Assembly (NCBI RefSeq): GCF_029168945.1
Contig: NW_026870037.1
Location: forward strand, 1,178,001 to 1,242,000
From: Cannabis sativa
Lineage: Eukaryota; Streptophyta; Magnoliopsida; Rosales; Cannabaceae
Direction of reading: 5' to 3'
Length of the DNA: 64,000 nucleotides
The notes below the pieces were generated by a model. It saw only the letters and a list, made by a program, of their open reading frames with translations. It ran no database searches and was not told the DNA's origin. A program made the translations under genes and the position numbers. Positions 32,750-45,978 of this stretch are shown in pieces (the first letter of the stretch is position 1; the number at the start of each line of letters is the position of its first letter).

Positions 32750-34819
32750 TCTACTCTCATGCCTAGTAGAGGTGTAAGAGGCCCAATGGATATGTTTATG
32801 GGTAGTGATGGTCGAAAGACAGAAACTGAACAAACCCAAGTAACTCCCAAAAATACAAAATAATTGCGTAATAAAGTTTGCATGTACATTAAGAGGTGTT
32901 TTTTTAAGAATGATTTGCCTTTCTACTTGGCTAAGAGTCATTCTTTCATCAACATGTGTCGCTCAATTGGAGATTATGGGAGAAAACTGGAAACTCCTAG
33001 TATATATGAGCTTAGGATATGGATATTGAAGGAGGAGATGAATACTACAGAAGTTATAGTTGAGGATATTAAGCAGTCATGGCCACTAATGGAAGTTTCA
33101 ATAATGTCTGATGGCTGGTTAGACATTAGAAATCAACACATAATCAACATTTTAGTCAATAATCCTAAGGGCATTGTGTTTCTTAAAAGTATTAATGATT
33201 CTTCATTTAGTAAGGATGCACAAAAGTTATTTAAAATGTTGGATGATGTCATTGAAGAAATTAGAGAGCATCTAGTTGTTCAAGTGGTCATTGATAATGT
33301 CAGTGCCTACAAAGCAGCGGGCACATTGTTAATGGAGAAAAGAAAGCATCTATATTGGACTCCATGTGTAGCACATTGTCTTGATTTGGTGCTTGAAAAA
33401 ATTGGTGAATTGCCACAACACTAAAGTGTCTTGTCCAAAAGAAAAAAATTGAGCATGTTCCTTCACAATCATCAATAGGTGTTAAACTTGATAAGGAAAT
33501 ATTGCAAAAGAGATATTATAAGACTTGTTGCCACTAGATTTGCTACTGCATTTCTTACAATATAAAGCATATATTAAGTGAGGCAACATTTGGAAGTTAT
33601 ATTTACTTCTTAAGAGTAGGCAACTTGTCCTTGGGCATCTGAAGCTATTAGAAAGGAGGCAAGACACATAGTTTTGAAAGACACATATTTTTGGGCAAGT
33701 GTGTCTTATGCCATTAAGACCACAAAACATTTGGTTGAAGTGTTGAGGCTAGTTGACGGTGATAAAGAACCAACTATGAGTTACTTACAATGCTATGGAT
33801 ACAACAAAAGAAAAATAGCACAAGCTTATGGTGGAGAAGAAAATGATTACAAGGAGATATGAAAAATCATAGATGAGAAATAAGAATTTCAGTTGTATAG
33901 ACGTTTGCATGTCGCTGCATACTTTTTGAATCTTCATTGTAATTATTCACAAGGATTTTTTAACCATCCAGAGATCAAGTTGGATTTGTTTCATTCTATG
34001 GACAAACTTATACCAAATCCCAAAGACAGAATAAAAGCTAACCTTCGATGTAACAATTTCCACAACAGGGAAGGGTTCTTTGGACTCACCTTAACTCAAC
34101 AGATATTTCAAAATGATCAGCAGATAATTAAATATCTAAATTTTTTCAAAATATGTACTATGAATAATAAAGTAATTATTTTTTTTAGTGGACTGGTGAA
34201 CTCAATATGGAGATCAAACGTCAGAGTTATAGAATTTGCTATCAAAATATTGGGTGTTACTTGCTTAGCATCGGGATATGAGTGGAATTGGAATACTTTT
34301 AATCAAATTCATACAAAAAAAAAAATAAATAAAGAAATCAACTGACTACCTCAAGATGCATTATTTGGCATACGTAATGTTCAACAAAAGAATGAAAAGT
34401 AGATTTTTGAAGATGAATTCAACAACACAATCAAATGAAGATGATTCTTTGTTGATCGATGAGTTTCCATTTGATGATGAATGACTTGTTAGTAAAGTAA
34501 AGATGAAAATGAAAGGAGGCTAAAGAATAAGAATACTCAACTTGGAAAATCGGAATCGACTCATTCCACTAACAACTCAAACTAGGCAGAAAGTACTTTA
34601 AAAGGGGGTTCGTAAACTTTATTTTTTGTTTTAATTTACATATTGTATTATGTTAATCAATTATTGATTAGTTTGTAATTATTTTTTCTTAAGAAAATGA
34701 AAGTGCTTGGTAGAGGTTGATGAAGATGAATGGAAGGAGATTCATGATCATAATGGAGGTGGTAGTAGTGATGGTGATGATGAGGGCAATAATAACAATG
34801 ATGAATTTGGTGATTTCTA
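32750..34819 (+). pseudogene. hAT transposase relic (DUF659 family), second hAT
   Basis: It starts within RGVRGPMDMFMGSDGRK (about 32766-32816), the conserved block after the BED finger. A TAA at 32861 follows, then the long segment to 33424 with FYLAKSHSFINMCRSIGDYG, the catalytic-type block VSIMSDGWLD and WTPCVAHCLDLVLEKIG. Broken segments follow at 33674-33862 and 33893-34345, the latter with RRLHVAAYFLNLHCNY, SGYEWNWNTFNQIHTKK and then LPQDALFGIRN. An acidic tail (DEDEWKEIHDHNGGGSSDGD... ending NDEFGDF, TAA 34817-34819) may be its C-terminus. No terminal inverted repeats were found. Confidence 0.82.
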
Positions 34820-35227
34820 AATCATCATGCCATTATTGTTGGGATTTTTTTATAGGATAATAGAATATGATTCTAGTTCTAGAAACAAAAAGTATATTTA
34901 TTAAGTTTGAGTTTTATTAGATATTTGATGTTATATTTTTGTTTTAGGAGATATTTTATGATATACAGTATTTGGTATTTATAAAATATTATTTATTATT
35001 GCTATTTTTAATTACTCTAAAACTATTAGTTTAATTAAAAAAAAAAAAAAAAAAGAGGCTTACACCTCAATTTACACCTCAATGGACCTTGAGGCTTACA
35101 TCTTGCGTCATAGAAAAAAAAAAAAAAACACCATGAGACTTAAATTTACGATTTAAACATTGTTGTAGTTGTGTAGTTTTGAGCTTAAAAGACGATAATA
35201 ATATGAATTTGGTGCACAAAAATAATA
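34820..35227. other. AT-rich flank between the hAT relic and the large copia element
   Basis: Non-coding. It contains an A run at about 35038-35054 and the short repeats TTACACCTCAA. It ends with the left copy (TAATA, 35223-35227) of the copia target duplication. Confidence 0.5.
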
Positions 35228-35735
35228 TATTAGAATATTTTATATATAGAAGTTATTTTCTAATTAAGGAAATGATTTTCTATTTAAGGAAAGAAATAAA
35301 TAATTGATTTTTTGATAAATGAATATTTTATATTCATTGAATCTGGACAAAATCAATTATGTAATATTCTATATATGGTCAGATTTCTATATTCATTACC
35401 TGATTTGATTTCCTGAATTAATTGTCAAAATATTCTGACAATTAATGTGGCGCAGATACTGATGGAGTATCTCACCTATAAATATAGGGTCTCGGTCCCC
35501 GAGCTCCTCACTTATTCTGAATTCATTCAGCAAATTCCATCTAAAGAGAGTTGAGAGAGCGAGGAAGCCCGAACTCCAATACCGAAGCTATCGCAGGGAT
35601 TGAAGCTTAAAGATCAATGGCTAGAGGTATATCGATCCTTTCATTGCATATATTATTGATATGATTACAGTTTATTTTCCGCATTTCATATCATTTGTAT
35701 ATGCTATATTACATACACTATATTATAGTCTAACA
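35228..35735 (+). repeat. 5' LTR of the large copia element
   Basis: It begins TATTAGAATATTTTATATA and ends TATAGTCTAACA. A TATA-like box (CTATAAATATAGGG) is at about 35477-35490. It is about 99% identical to the 3' LTR by eye. The usual terminal TG is TA in both copies. Confidence 0.95.
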
Positions 35736-35737
35736 GT

Positions 35738-35753
35738 TGGTATCAGAGCGGTT
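35738..35753 (+). other. Primer binding site of the large copia element
   Basis: TGGTATCAGAGCGG, complementary to the 3' end of initiator Met-tRNA, starts two bases after the 5' LTR. Confidence 0.88.
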
Positions 35754-35799
35754 TTATCTCTGCCTTGATTTTGGTTGAGTTTCATATATATACACATAT

Positions 35800-37693
35800 T
35801 GTTGGGTTTTATGCCCTAAATAAAACTCATTTCAATATAATCAGGTTTGTTTATTAATATAGATCAGAAATAACATTTAATGTTGCATGGTTCACATGAT
35901 TTATTTCATGATTATATGTACATAATGTATAAATTCATCTGAAACCCTTTTCACATACTTGATCCTGTTTATTGTGCCGTCAACACATTGGAAAGTAAAC
36001 ATGACTATGTGAATAAAGTTTCCTAGATTTATCAGACACAGGGTTTTACTGATATGATAATCTACAACAAGAGTTTACTTGTATTTGGAGAAATACTATG
36101 TTCTTTCCAGAACATTGGTTAAAGTAAAGCTCAGGTTGGATGCGTGGAGTATGCATCGGAAGGGACCGATATTGAACTTTGACTTAGATTTATTAAACTT
36201 ACCGTAATATCTATTCAAGTCAATATCGCCTAAGTTGATCCTAGATCAAATGATCTTAATCCTGATATGATTAGGCTCAATCTTGAAAGGCTATTCGTGT
36301 TCTTTGATTTGTTAGTTAAGCCTACTTTTAGGTCAGGGTGATACGTACATTTTGGGAACACGGTAGTGCAATTGAGTGGGAGCGCTATCATAAACATGGA
36401 ATCTATAGCTTCTATCTGGCGAATAGTAAGCAAAGGATGATCTCCTTCGAGCTTGACCAAACGAACATAAATGGTGGAGTACTCATTTCACATTAGCTGA
36501 AATATCATTTATACGGGGTCAAGTGTTTTAAGGAATAAATACATTGTAGGGTGTAACGGTAATTTAATCCCTTTACAAAGGTAGATCATTCATATAGAGG
36601 ATAATTGATCACATTAGGATTATAACAATGGATAACTAATGATGTGTCTATATGGTGGAACATATAGAGCATTCTATATACTGAGAGTGCAATTCTAAGT
36701 TCTATGCGTGGATTCAACGAAGAATTAATAAGTTAGTGAATTTTAGTGCTAAATTCTTGATCTACTTATTGGAAGCTCGATTATATAGACCCATGGTCCC
36801 CCCACTAGTTGAGATAATATTGCTTGTAAGACTCATGTAATTGGTTTTGATTAATCAATTATAATTCACGAATTAGACTATGTCTATGTGTGAAATTTTC
36901 ACTAAGTAAGGGCGAAATTGTAAAGAAAGAGTTAACAGGGGCATATTTGTTAATTATGATACTTTGTATGGTGCAATTAATAAATATGATAAATGACAAT
37001 ATTATTTAATAATTATTTATAGTTATTAAATAGTTAGAATTGGCATTTAAATGATTGAATTAGGAAATTGGCATTTTTGAGAAAATCAGATACAAAAGGT
37101 GTTAAAATTGCAAAATTGCAAAGCCCAAGGCCCAATCCATTAAGTGTATGGTCGGCCACCTTTGTAGCTTTTTTAAATGATTTTTTCATTATTTTAATGC
37201 CATATAATTCAAACCTAACCCTAGTGGAATGCTATAAATAGATAGTGAAGGCTTCAGGAAATTTACACTTAAATTTTCTATTTTTCCTTCAGAGAAAAAC
37301 CTGAGCCTTCTCTCTCCCTATCTTTAGCTGTCACTTCTTCTCTTCCCTCTTGAGAATTTCGAAATCCTTAGTGTATGAGTAGTGCCCACACACATCAAGT
37401 GATACCTCAATCATAGTGAGGACGATCGTGAAGAAAGATCATCAAGAAAGGAGTTTCAAACATCAAAGATTCGCAGAAAGAGATCCAGGTTCAGATATTG
37501 ATAATGCTCTGCTACAGAAAGGAATCAAGGGCTAGATATCTGAACGGAAGGAGTCATATTATTCCGCTGCACCCAATGTAAGGTTTCTTAAACTTTATAT
37601 GTGTTTATTTCATCGTTTTAGAAAGTTCATATTTAGGATGTTAATAAACATACTTGTGAGTAGATCTAAGATCCTGGTAAAATAATTCCAACA
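35800..37693 (+). repeat. 5' LTR of the nested non-autonomous element
   Basis: 1894 bp, from TGTTGGGTTTTATGCCC to AATAATTCCAACA. A TATA-like box (GCTATAAATAGATAG) lies at about 37230-37244. Antisense open frames in this LTR recur in the other copies only because the LTR is repeated. Confidence 0.94.
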
Positions 37694-37695
37694 AC

Positions 37696-37712
37696 TGGCC
37701 TCAGAGCCATGG
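37696..37712 (+). other. Primer binding site of the nested element
   Basis: TGGCCTCAGAGCCATGG follows the 5' LTR by two bases. It matches the Met-tRNA primer site TGGTATCAGAGCCATGG except at two positions. Confidence 0.75.
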
Positions 37713-38530
37713 TAATTGATTTACTTACATGTAATTTGGACTTTAAAACGATTGTTTGTATGTTCTTTGGATGGTATCATGTTGTATTGAGTGTTATTTG
37801 ATGATTGATTGATGATTGTGAAATTTTCGTGAAAAATAATTGTTATTTCGGTTCTGGAATTATTTTTATTGGATAGTATGAAAAAAATTAAGCAAGTTAG
37901 CCTTTTACAGAACTCAATTTGGATTTTATTTGAATTAGTTATGATTTTTTGAAGATTTGACAAAATCGGGAAATTTTGTCTTGATAGTTTCACACGATCG
38001 CAGAACTGTCCGTACAGTTTCGAATTTTTTCAATTTTCTTCAATTTTTCATACTTTTTCATGGAATTAACTTCCAATTTTTGTATGGTTTTGTATATATA
38101 CTATTACTATTCCTAATTCAATTCTAATTATCATTTTGAATTAATTTAATTTTTTTTAATTTAATTCAAGATATTAGTGTAATTTGAATTTGAATAGTAT
38201 TAGTATTTATCTTTTTGCTTAAAAAATCTATCTTATTTTAAAATTTGATTATATCTTATCTTATTTTAAATTTTAAAAAAATAAGATATTTATAATCATG
38301 TAATTTTTAAATGATATAAGATATTTTGCTAATTTTTTAAATTTTGTTATTTTATTTATTTAAATTACATTTAAAATTTGAAAAAGATATTTATATCTTT
38401 TCTAATTTTTTATTTAATTTTTATTTATAAAATAACATTTAAAATTTAAAAGTAGCTAGCAAATTTTTGAAATGATATTTAGGTTGGTTGAAACCTAATT
38501 TTTCAAAAATTGTAGGTTTAATTTTAAATT

Positions 38531-38573
<43 letters not shown>

Positions 38574-41500
38574 GAATTTTTCAAATTTTTTTAAATTTTT
38601 CGAAAAATTATTTTTTTTTAATTAATTATTTTCGAAATTAAATATTTAATTTAAAATTAAATAAATCCTACATCCAACTATCCAGCTAACCCTGTTGCAG
38701 GAGTATGTGTTTTAGCTTGTTTGTAAGTTTTTTAAAACCTATTATTACTTGATTGCAAATAGCCATGGTTACTTTTTGCCAGATCTAATGATCTGATGGC
38801 TCCCTTGGTCAAGATAATAATTTGTAACAGGTATATTTACAATCTTCTTTCATCTGTGTATGACCTAGCAACATGATAGGACCCATCCAAAGTGTGCCTG
38901 TGTGAGCCTATGTGTTTAATTTTATTATAGATGCATATAGGTTAATGTTGCTAAATAAAATGTCATAGTCATTGATAGATTTTATTTAGGCCCATTTAGT
39001 TTTGGGCTTATTCAATGAATAACAGTTGTTCTTATTAAGGTTAAATTCCTCTCTTTTGGGCCTTGTGTGAGAGTTGGGAGCCATAGAAGTGGGTACGACA
39101 TATCGAACCCGACCCCTCACACAAACCACCCCAATTGTGAAGGCCCATTTGCCTGATTTGAATGACTGTACTAGGTTAATTAAACTAGTTTAACCTAATA
39201 AAATTGATTAGCAACATAATTAATTTCATTTATTTTGAAATTAATTTAAGAAAAATATAGTTTAAGGAATTTTATATTCTAAGCTAAACTATATGTATTT
39301 TCTTGTATTTAATTAAATATAGAATTATAACCATCTAGATTCTTTCTGGAACTTAATTTAAATTTTTCATTAAATATTCCTATTTAAGTTGATATTTAGT
39401 TATCTTCAACTAACCAACTTAAATCTGAATATCTTTTGAATTCAAAATTTCAAAATTAAGTTGAGGAATTTTAGGCATTGGTTATTAAGATTCTTTAGAT
39501 ATTTTTTAAGTTAATATCTTTTCGAATATTAACTTAAAATGGAATATTTTCAAATTAAGTGGTTACAACTTAATTTTTGATATTTAATTAAATTTAAATT
39601 TGAAAAATATTTAAGTTCTAGATTTTTTCTAGTCAACTTAAATTAGATATTTTTTTTTCAAATTTTGTGGAAAAGATACTTAGTCAAATAAGATATTTTC
39701 TAGATAGTTATTTCTAGACTACTTATTATTTCTAATATTAAATAGGAAATATTATACATTGTGAAATTAATTATTTATTAATTAATTTTGGTACAATTTA
39801 CTTTAAGTATATTTTTCCTAGTATTAAACTAGAGATTAATAATTAAGCCTTCTCTACACTTAATTATTTATTTCTTGAATTTAATACATTTAATTAATTT
39901 GAAAATTAAATATCTAAGTTGATTTTTATCATCATACTTAAATATTTCTTTTTCATGACATTTAATTAAATAGAAAATTATTTTTAGTTGAAATTTAATT
40001 TTTCAACTAAATTTAAATAATTTTCAAAATATATTTTTTCTTTATTTTATTAATCAATTTTCGAAATTGTATTTCTTAAATGCTAGAATTTCGAATTTTA
40101 TCTTGAAAAATAGATTAAGTTGTAAATTAATTATTTTAATTAATTCTTGGATCAACTTAAATCAATGATTTTTTCATTTATTGATTAATTTAAAATAAAT
40201 TGAATTAAAGTATATTATTAGAAATAGAATTAATTAGTCAAAGGAAAATCTAGATAGGTGATATTTTTGCTTGAAGTATTTTTCTAGTGTATTTAATTAA
40301 ATAGAAAATTAATATTTGAGTTGATTTTCATCATCATACTTAAATATTTGTAATTTTTCTTATATATTTAATTAAATAGGAAAATTATATTTTTTGTTGT
40401 AAATTAATTTTATTAATTAATTTTGGGCCAACATTAAATTAGAATAATTTTTCCAGATTTATTTTTTATTTTAATATGCATTTTTCGAAAATTGTATTCT
40501 TATATACTTTAATTTTTCGAAATGCAATATATATTTATAGAAAATTAAATTTGAGTTGTAAATTAATTTAAATTAATTTTGTAACAACTTAAATATTTTT
40601 TTCTAAATATTTATTGGAAATTATTACTAAGATGGAAATAATTCATGTTATTTTCATATCCATCTAAGTAAAATTTATAAATATTAAATTAAAATTTATA
40701 TTTAGAATTTTTCATTCTAAATTGGAAATTTTAATTAAATAAATATATATTTAAAATAAATAGAATAAATAAAGAGAATAAAAGAAAATACAACTCTTTT
40801 TAAATAATGAGCTTTATTATCAAGAGACATTCGATCTCCATTGTGGGTTTTACACGCGTTTGTTTTAGTGAGTAATCCTCCCTAATGGAGGAACGTTCAT
40901 TAGCAATTTCGCACCGTTTAACCTCGCATGATAAGTAGTTTGTAAGTGTTTTGTATGGTATGGATCACCCTAATGGTGGCGACCATACTTGACTTGCAAA
41001 TTATGAAACAATGGTGGAAGCTCATAAGATAGAATTGCCTTGACTCTCGCCTAAACGGGACAACGCCGAATTCCAATCTTGATCGAATAAAAGGTTGCTA
41101 GAATGTTTAACATTTTAGACGAGCTGACAACTCTATTCAATGAATGGTAGCTTTGACTCTCGCCTAAACGGGACAACGATATCGGTTGTTGAAAACCTTG
41201 GAAATTATTTAGGATTGTAAGTTTTAGTATTTTCACTTGTCATTCCTACTTACTATATGTTTATAATTTACGAATTGTGTATGAATTTATATTGAACCAT
41301 GTTATTTTACGTTATTAAGTTGTAGTTTAATTTCGAATCTTCATTGTTGGTCTAACTTGGCTTGTTTATCTAATGAGATAAATCCCTAGTGGATTTTCAC
41401 CATTAGACATACATAATAGTGTTAGATCTCGAAAGATAAATATTGTATATGCGACATCTAAATTGTTCATCAATTGATGACACCTTAGACTAGTATTTTT

Positions 41501-43969
41501 ACGATATAAAACAAGAAGATTATATAAATAAGATTACTTTGACTTTCGCTAATCGAAGCATCGTTGGATTCTTATTTTAAACGAAATTATCCTAATTCCT
41601 CTTAGCTTATTCATTTCGAATTAGCTTTCAAATATATCATTGGATGAATGGTCTATGAATCATTTCATGTCATTATATTTTCTCTTAAGAAATTAAATGA
41701 CGCATATGATTATAACCCCGAAATTCTATTCCCAATTGATATAAATCCTCAATCTTAGAAATCTCCTACTTGTATGGGCAAATCTGACTTAGAGTTTGTA
41801 TTAGTAGTGGTGGTCCAAGAAAGAATTACTCATTAAATTTGGTTGAATTTAAGTCTTTGACTTTAATTTTAGAATCCAAATAGAAATTTTCTTAAATTTC
41901 TAATTCCAGAATACAATACAGTTACACTTTCTCAAGTGTTTAATATCCATTTTTTATTAATGGATTAAAACTGTATGGAATGTGAGTTAAGTATTCTGTG
42001 ACCAGGATCCACTTGAAGTATTCTAAGAACTCTTTGATGTAACTAAACCTATGTCATCATAGACACTACCACATTTTCTTAATCTATGGCATTTGTATCT
42101 TGTTCATAGTGGTTTTGACAAGATCAATCTCTGCAAAGAGTTAATATGCCTATATCCACTGAAAGTAGTTCATCTCATTCGAAGATGGATGTACATTCAG
42201 GATGGATATGAGTTTTTCGTTGCATTCTTAAAACGATAACTCTAGATTATACCTTATGCAAAGAAATTTGAAATGTTTAAATATTTCATTAATTTCTAGC
42301 AATGGTTAAAACCATTAAGGTAAGTGGTTAAAGATCTTGCGAACTGATAGGGGTGGAGAAATAGTTAGTAGATATGCAGTTCAAAGATCATTAAATTGAT
42401 TTTTGAATTATATCCAAATTGATGATTAGTTACTAGTCGTTGCCTAAGTCTTTCTATGGTAATACAATTTCAGAATGATGTAATGGTTGTATACTTAATG
42501 TAAATCATTACTAGATTCATGGATGACCTAATCAAAATCTTAAGAAAAGCTAGAACTGTTAACCATGGTTTGTTAGCTATTCTAAGTGATTAGGGGTGGA
42601 CCATCCCATTGTCAATAGATAAGAAAGTGTTTGTTCAAACAAATACTACTTTTCTAAGAAAATGACTAAGTCTGAAAAACAAGTAGCAAATAAAGGAGAT
42701 ATTTAATTCTTGATTCCAAAAGTGTTCTATCATCTTATATAATATATGATGATCCCACTGCCTCTGTTGTCTTGTCACAACCAAAGAGGTTAATACCATT
42801 TAGTTTTCTTCGACATAATTCACGGTACCTTGTTGCAGTGGGAGAGTTTCTAGGAATTCACCTTCTTATGACTTGGGAGACACTAGTGATTAAAATCCAT
42901 TGTGAGTTTAAACAAGTAATGGATTGTCAAGATAAGAAACTAAGAAGAAAAGCCAATAGAACTATGGTTTAATCCATTCACATGGAATAACCTAAAGTTT
43001 TCTATTACAAGGACATAAAAGGAAATTTCGTTTATAAGTCTATTCAATGGACTTAACAAAACTTCCTGTTCCTAGTATTATAGGTTTGAGTTTATCTAAA
43101 CCTATGGCTTGTGGTATACACAGTAATTACTTACTCTAATGCAAGCAACTTACTTTAGTAAGATCTTTGAAGCATTTTCTTTCTAATGGCAATCTATAGA
43201 AGCTTCACAACTTCTTAGGCATAGATTTTATTTATCTAAGGAAAAGTCTCAACTATTCCAGAAAAGATAAAGCCATGGAAAAATTTCTTATATCAACAGT
43301 GAGAGGTCTTAGATATGCTTTTGTATGCCTTAGACCAGATACCTGCTGTTGAGTGGGAGTAATGAGTAGGTATCAGATTAATCCAGGAGAAGAACATTGG
43401 AAGACAATCAAGTAAATCTTAAGATAAAGAAGAGGAACTATATGTTAGTCTATAAGGGTGTGTTTAAAACTCTTAGACTACACCATATCAGATTTCGAAA
43501 TTTGCCTATGTGCTAGTAAAATCTTTCTGATAAGATGGTGGTTACTCTGGGGGTGGAATAGTGATTTTGGAGAAGTGTAAAAACCTATACGAAGTCTCTA
43601 GGTCTACCGAGAGAGACTGAATGTTAAAGCTGCAGGAAAGGTACTTATTCAGTCTAAGGAAAGTTCTATACATCTTTGGCACCATTCCAAATTGCCTTAA
43701 ACTACTAGTGTTAATTTCCTGATTAACCAAAAGTAGTTGCCAAAGATATAGAATCCAGTATCCCAAGAGAGTAAACATATAGAGAGGAATTTCACATTAT
43801 CAATGATTTTGTGATTAAGGAAGAGTAATAGTGGAGAAAAGGTTGTGGTTAATTCAACCTTTCAGATCCTATTACGAGGAGTTTACTACTACTACACTTG
43901 ATTTGCATATCAAGGTGTTGAGATTATTTGAAACGCACTTTTTGTTTTATATTAGTGCAAGTGGGAGTT
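37713..43969 (+). pseudogene. Internal region of the nested element with degraded copia pol traces
   Basis: The first 3 kb (to about 40790) is almost pure AT with an A33 run at 38537-38569 and no coding sequence. Later, short pol remnants occur in the expected copia order: LWHLYLVHSGFDKI (integrase zinc module, about 42085-42125), LRTDRGGE (integrase, about 42337-42360), and RYQINPGEEHWKTIK (RT/RNase H link, about 43369-43412) followed by a YMLVYKG-like block. No frame longer than about 80 codons survives. A polypurine tract GTGGGAG precedes the 3' LTR at 43961-43967. Confidence 0.8.
41041..41178 (+). repeat. 25-bp direct repeat, two exact copies, in the nested element leader
   Basis: A unit starting TGACTCTCGCCTAAACGGGA lies at 41041-41065 and again at 41154-41178. 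A degenerate third version (TGACTTTCGCTAATCG) is near 41533. The repeats lie between the AT-rich leader and the first pol traces, the position where gag would start. Confidence 0.85.
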
Positions 43970-45860
43970 TGTTGGGTTTTATGCCCTAAATAAAACTCAT
44001 TTCAATATAATCAGGTTTGTTTATTAATATAGATCGAAATAACATTTAATGTTGCATGGTTCACATGATTTATTTCATGATTATATGTACATAATGTATA
44101 AATTCATACGAAACCCTTTTCACATACTTGATCCCGTTTATTGTGCTGTCAACACATTGGAAAGTAAACATGACTATGTGAATAAAGTTTCCTAGATTTA
44201 TCAGACACAGGGTTTTACTGATATGATAATCTACAACAAGAGTTTACTTGTATTTGGAGAAATACTATGTTCTTTCCAGAACATTGGTTAAAGTAAAGCT
44301 CAGGTTGGATGCGTGGAGTATGCATCGGAAGGGACCGATATTGAACTTTGACTTAGATTTATTAAACTTACCGTAATATCTATTCAAGTCAATATCGCCT
44401 AAGTTGATCCTAGATCAAATGATCTTAATCCTGATATGATTAGGCTCAATCTTGAAAGGCTATTCGTGTTCTTTGATTTGTTAGTTAAGCCTACTTTTAG
44501 GTCAGGGTGATACGTACATTTTGGGAACACGGTAGTGCAATTGAGTGGGAGCGCTATCATAAACATGGAATCTATAGCTTCTATCTGGCGAATAGTAAGC
44601 AAAGGATGATCTCCTTCGAGCTTGACCAAACGAACATAAATGGTGGAGTACTCATTTCACATTAGCTGAAATATCATTTATACGGGGTCAAGTGTTTTAA
44701 GGAATAAATACATTGTAGGGTGTAACGGTAATTTAATCCCTTTACAGTGTAGATCATTCATATAGAGGATAATTGATCACATTAGGATTATAACAATGGA
44801 TAACTAATGATGTGTCTATATGGTGGAACATATAGAGCATTCTATATACTGAGAGTGCAATTCTAAGTTCTATGCGTGGATTCAACGAAGAATTAATAAG
44901 TTAGTGAATTTTAGTGCTAAATTCTTGATCTACTTATTGGAAGCTCAGTTATATAGACCCATGGTCCCCCCACTAGTTGAGATAATATTGCTTGTAAGAC
45001 TCATGTAATTGGTTTTGATTAATCAATTATAATTCACGAATTAGACTATGTCTATGTGTGAAATTTTCACTAAGTAAGGGCGAAATTGTAAAGAAAGAGT
45101 TAACAGGGGCATATTTGTTAATTATGATACTTTGTATGGTGCAATTAATAAATATGATAAATGACAATATTATTTAATAATTATTTATAGTTATTAAATA
45201 GTTAGAATTGGCATTTAAATGATTGAATTAGGAAATTGGCATTTTTGAGAAAATCAGATACAAAAGGTGTTAAAATTGCAAAATTGCAAAGCCCAAGGCC
45301 CAATCCATTAAGTGTATGGTCGGCCACCTTTGTAGCTTTTTTAAATGATTTTTTCATTATTTTAATGCCATATAATTCAAACCTAACCCTAGTGGAATGC
45401 TATAAATAGATAGTGAAGGCTTCAGGAAATTTACACTTAAATTTTCTATTTTTCCTTCAGAGAAAAACCTGAGCCTTCTCTCTCCCTATCTTTAGCTGTC
45501 ACTTCTTCTCTTCCCTCTTGAGAATTTCGAAATCCTTAGTGTATGAGTAGTGCCCACACACATCAAGTGATACCTCAATCATAGTGAGGAAGATCGTGAA
45601 GAAAGATCATCAGCAAAGGAGTTTCAGCATCAAAGATTCAGAGAAAGAGATCCAGGTTCAGATATTGATAATGCTCTGCTACAGAAAGGAATCAAGGGCT
45701 AGATATCTGAACGGAAGGAGTCATATTATTCCGCTGCACCCAATGTAAGGTTTCTTAAACTTTATATGTGTTTATTTCATCGTTTTAGAAAGTTCATATT
45801 TAGGATGTTAATAAACATACTTGTGAGTAGATCTAAGATCCTGGTAAAATAATTCCAACA
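43970..45860 (+). repeat. 3' LTR of the nested non-autonomous element
   Basis: 1891 bp, same ends as the 5' LTR, followed by the target duplication CATAT. Differences from the 5' LTR are scattered single bases and 1-3 bp indels. Confidence 0.94.
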
Positions 45861-45978
45861 CATATATACTGTTCATATATATATATTTGTTTTCGGTTCA
45901 GTTCGTGTGTATATATATATTTATATTCATACCATTTATATTATATATACATTTTCATCAGTATATACATATATATAT

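Larger units (their letters stand above)
35800..45860 (+). mobile_element. Complete non-autonomous copia-derived element nested in the copia leader
   Basis: It has two 1.89-kb LTRs (35800-37693 and 43970-45860) with roughly 16 differences by eye (about 99% identical), and the target duplication CATAT on both sides (35795-35799 and 45861-45865). The 6.3-kb internal region keeps a PBS and a polypurine tract but only traces of gag-pol. LTR similarity shows recent insertion, so the coding decay must be older than this insertion. It is a member of the same family as the solo LTRs at 1998-3893 and 45979-47870. Confidence 0.93.

Noticed and set aside
32766..35110. Terminal inverted repeats TAGAGGTGTAAGAGG / TTACACCTCA for the second hAT
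   Set aside because: The left candidate is coding (RGVRGPMD), the right one does not match it well, and no 8-bp duplication was found.
35738..35753. tRNA gene fragment
   Set aside because: Only the 3' end of initiator Met-tRNA is matched, in the position of a primer binding site; there is no cloverleaf.
36230..36460. Antisense 76-codon open frame, repeated almost identically at 44399-44629 and 46399-46638
   Set aside because: It lies wholly inside the repeated LTR. Its conservation follows from LTR copying, and the older copy at 1998-3893 does not keep it. No domain is recognisable.
38537..38569. A33 run taken as the poly-A tail of a retroposon
   Set aside because: No LINE or SINE sequence precedes it and no target duplication flanks it. 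It lies in the AT-rich leader of the nested element.
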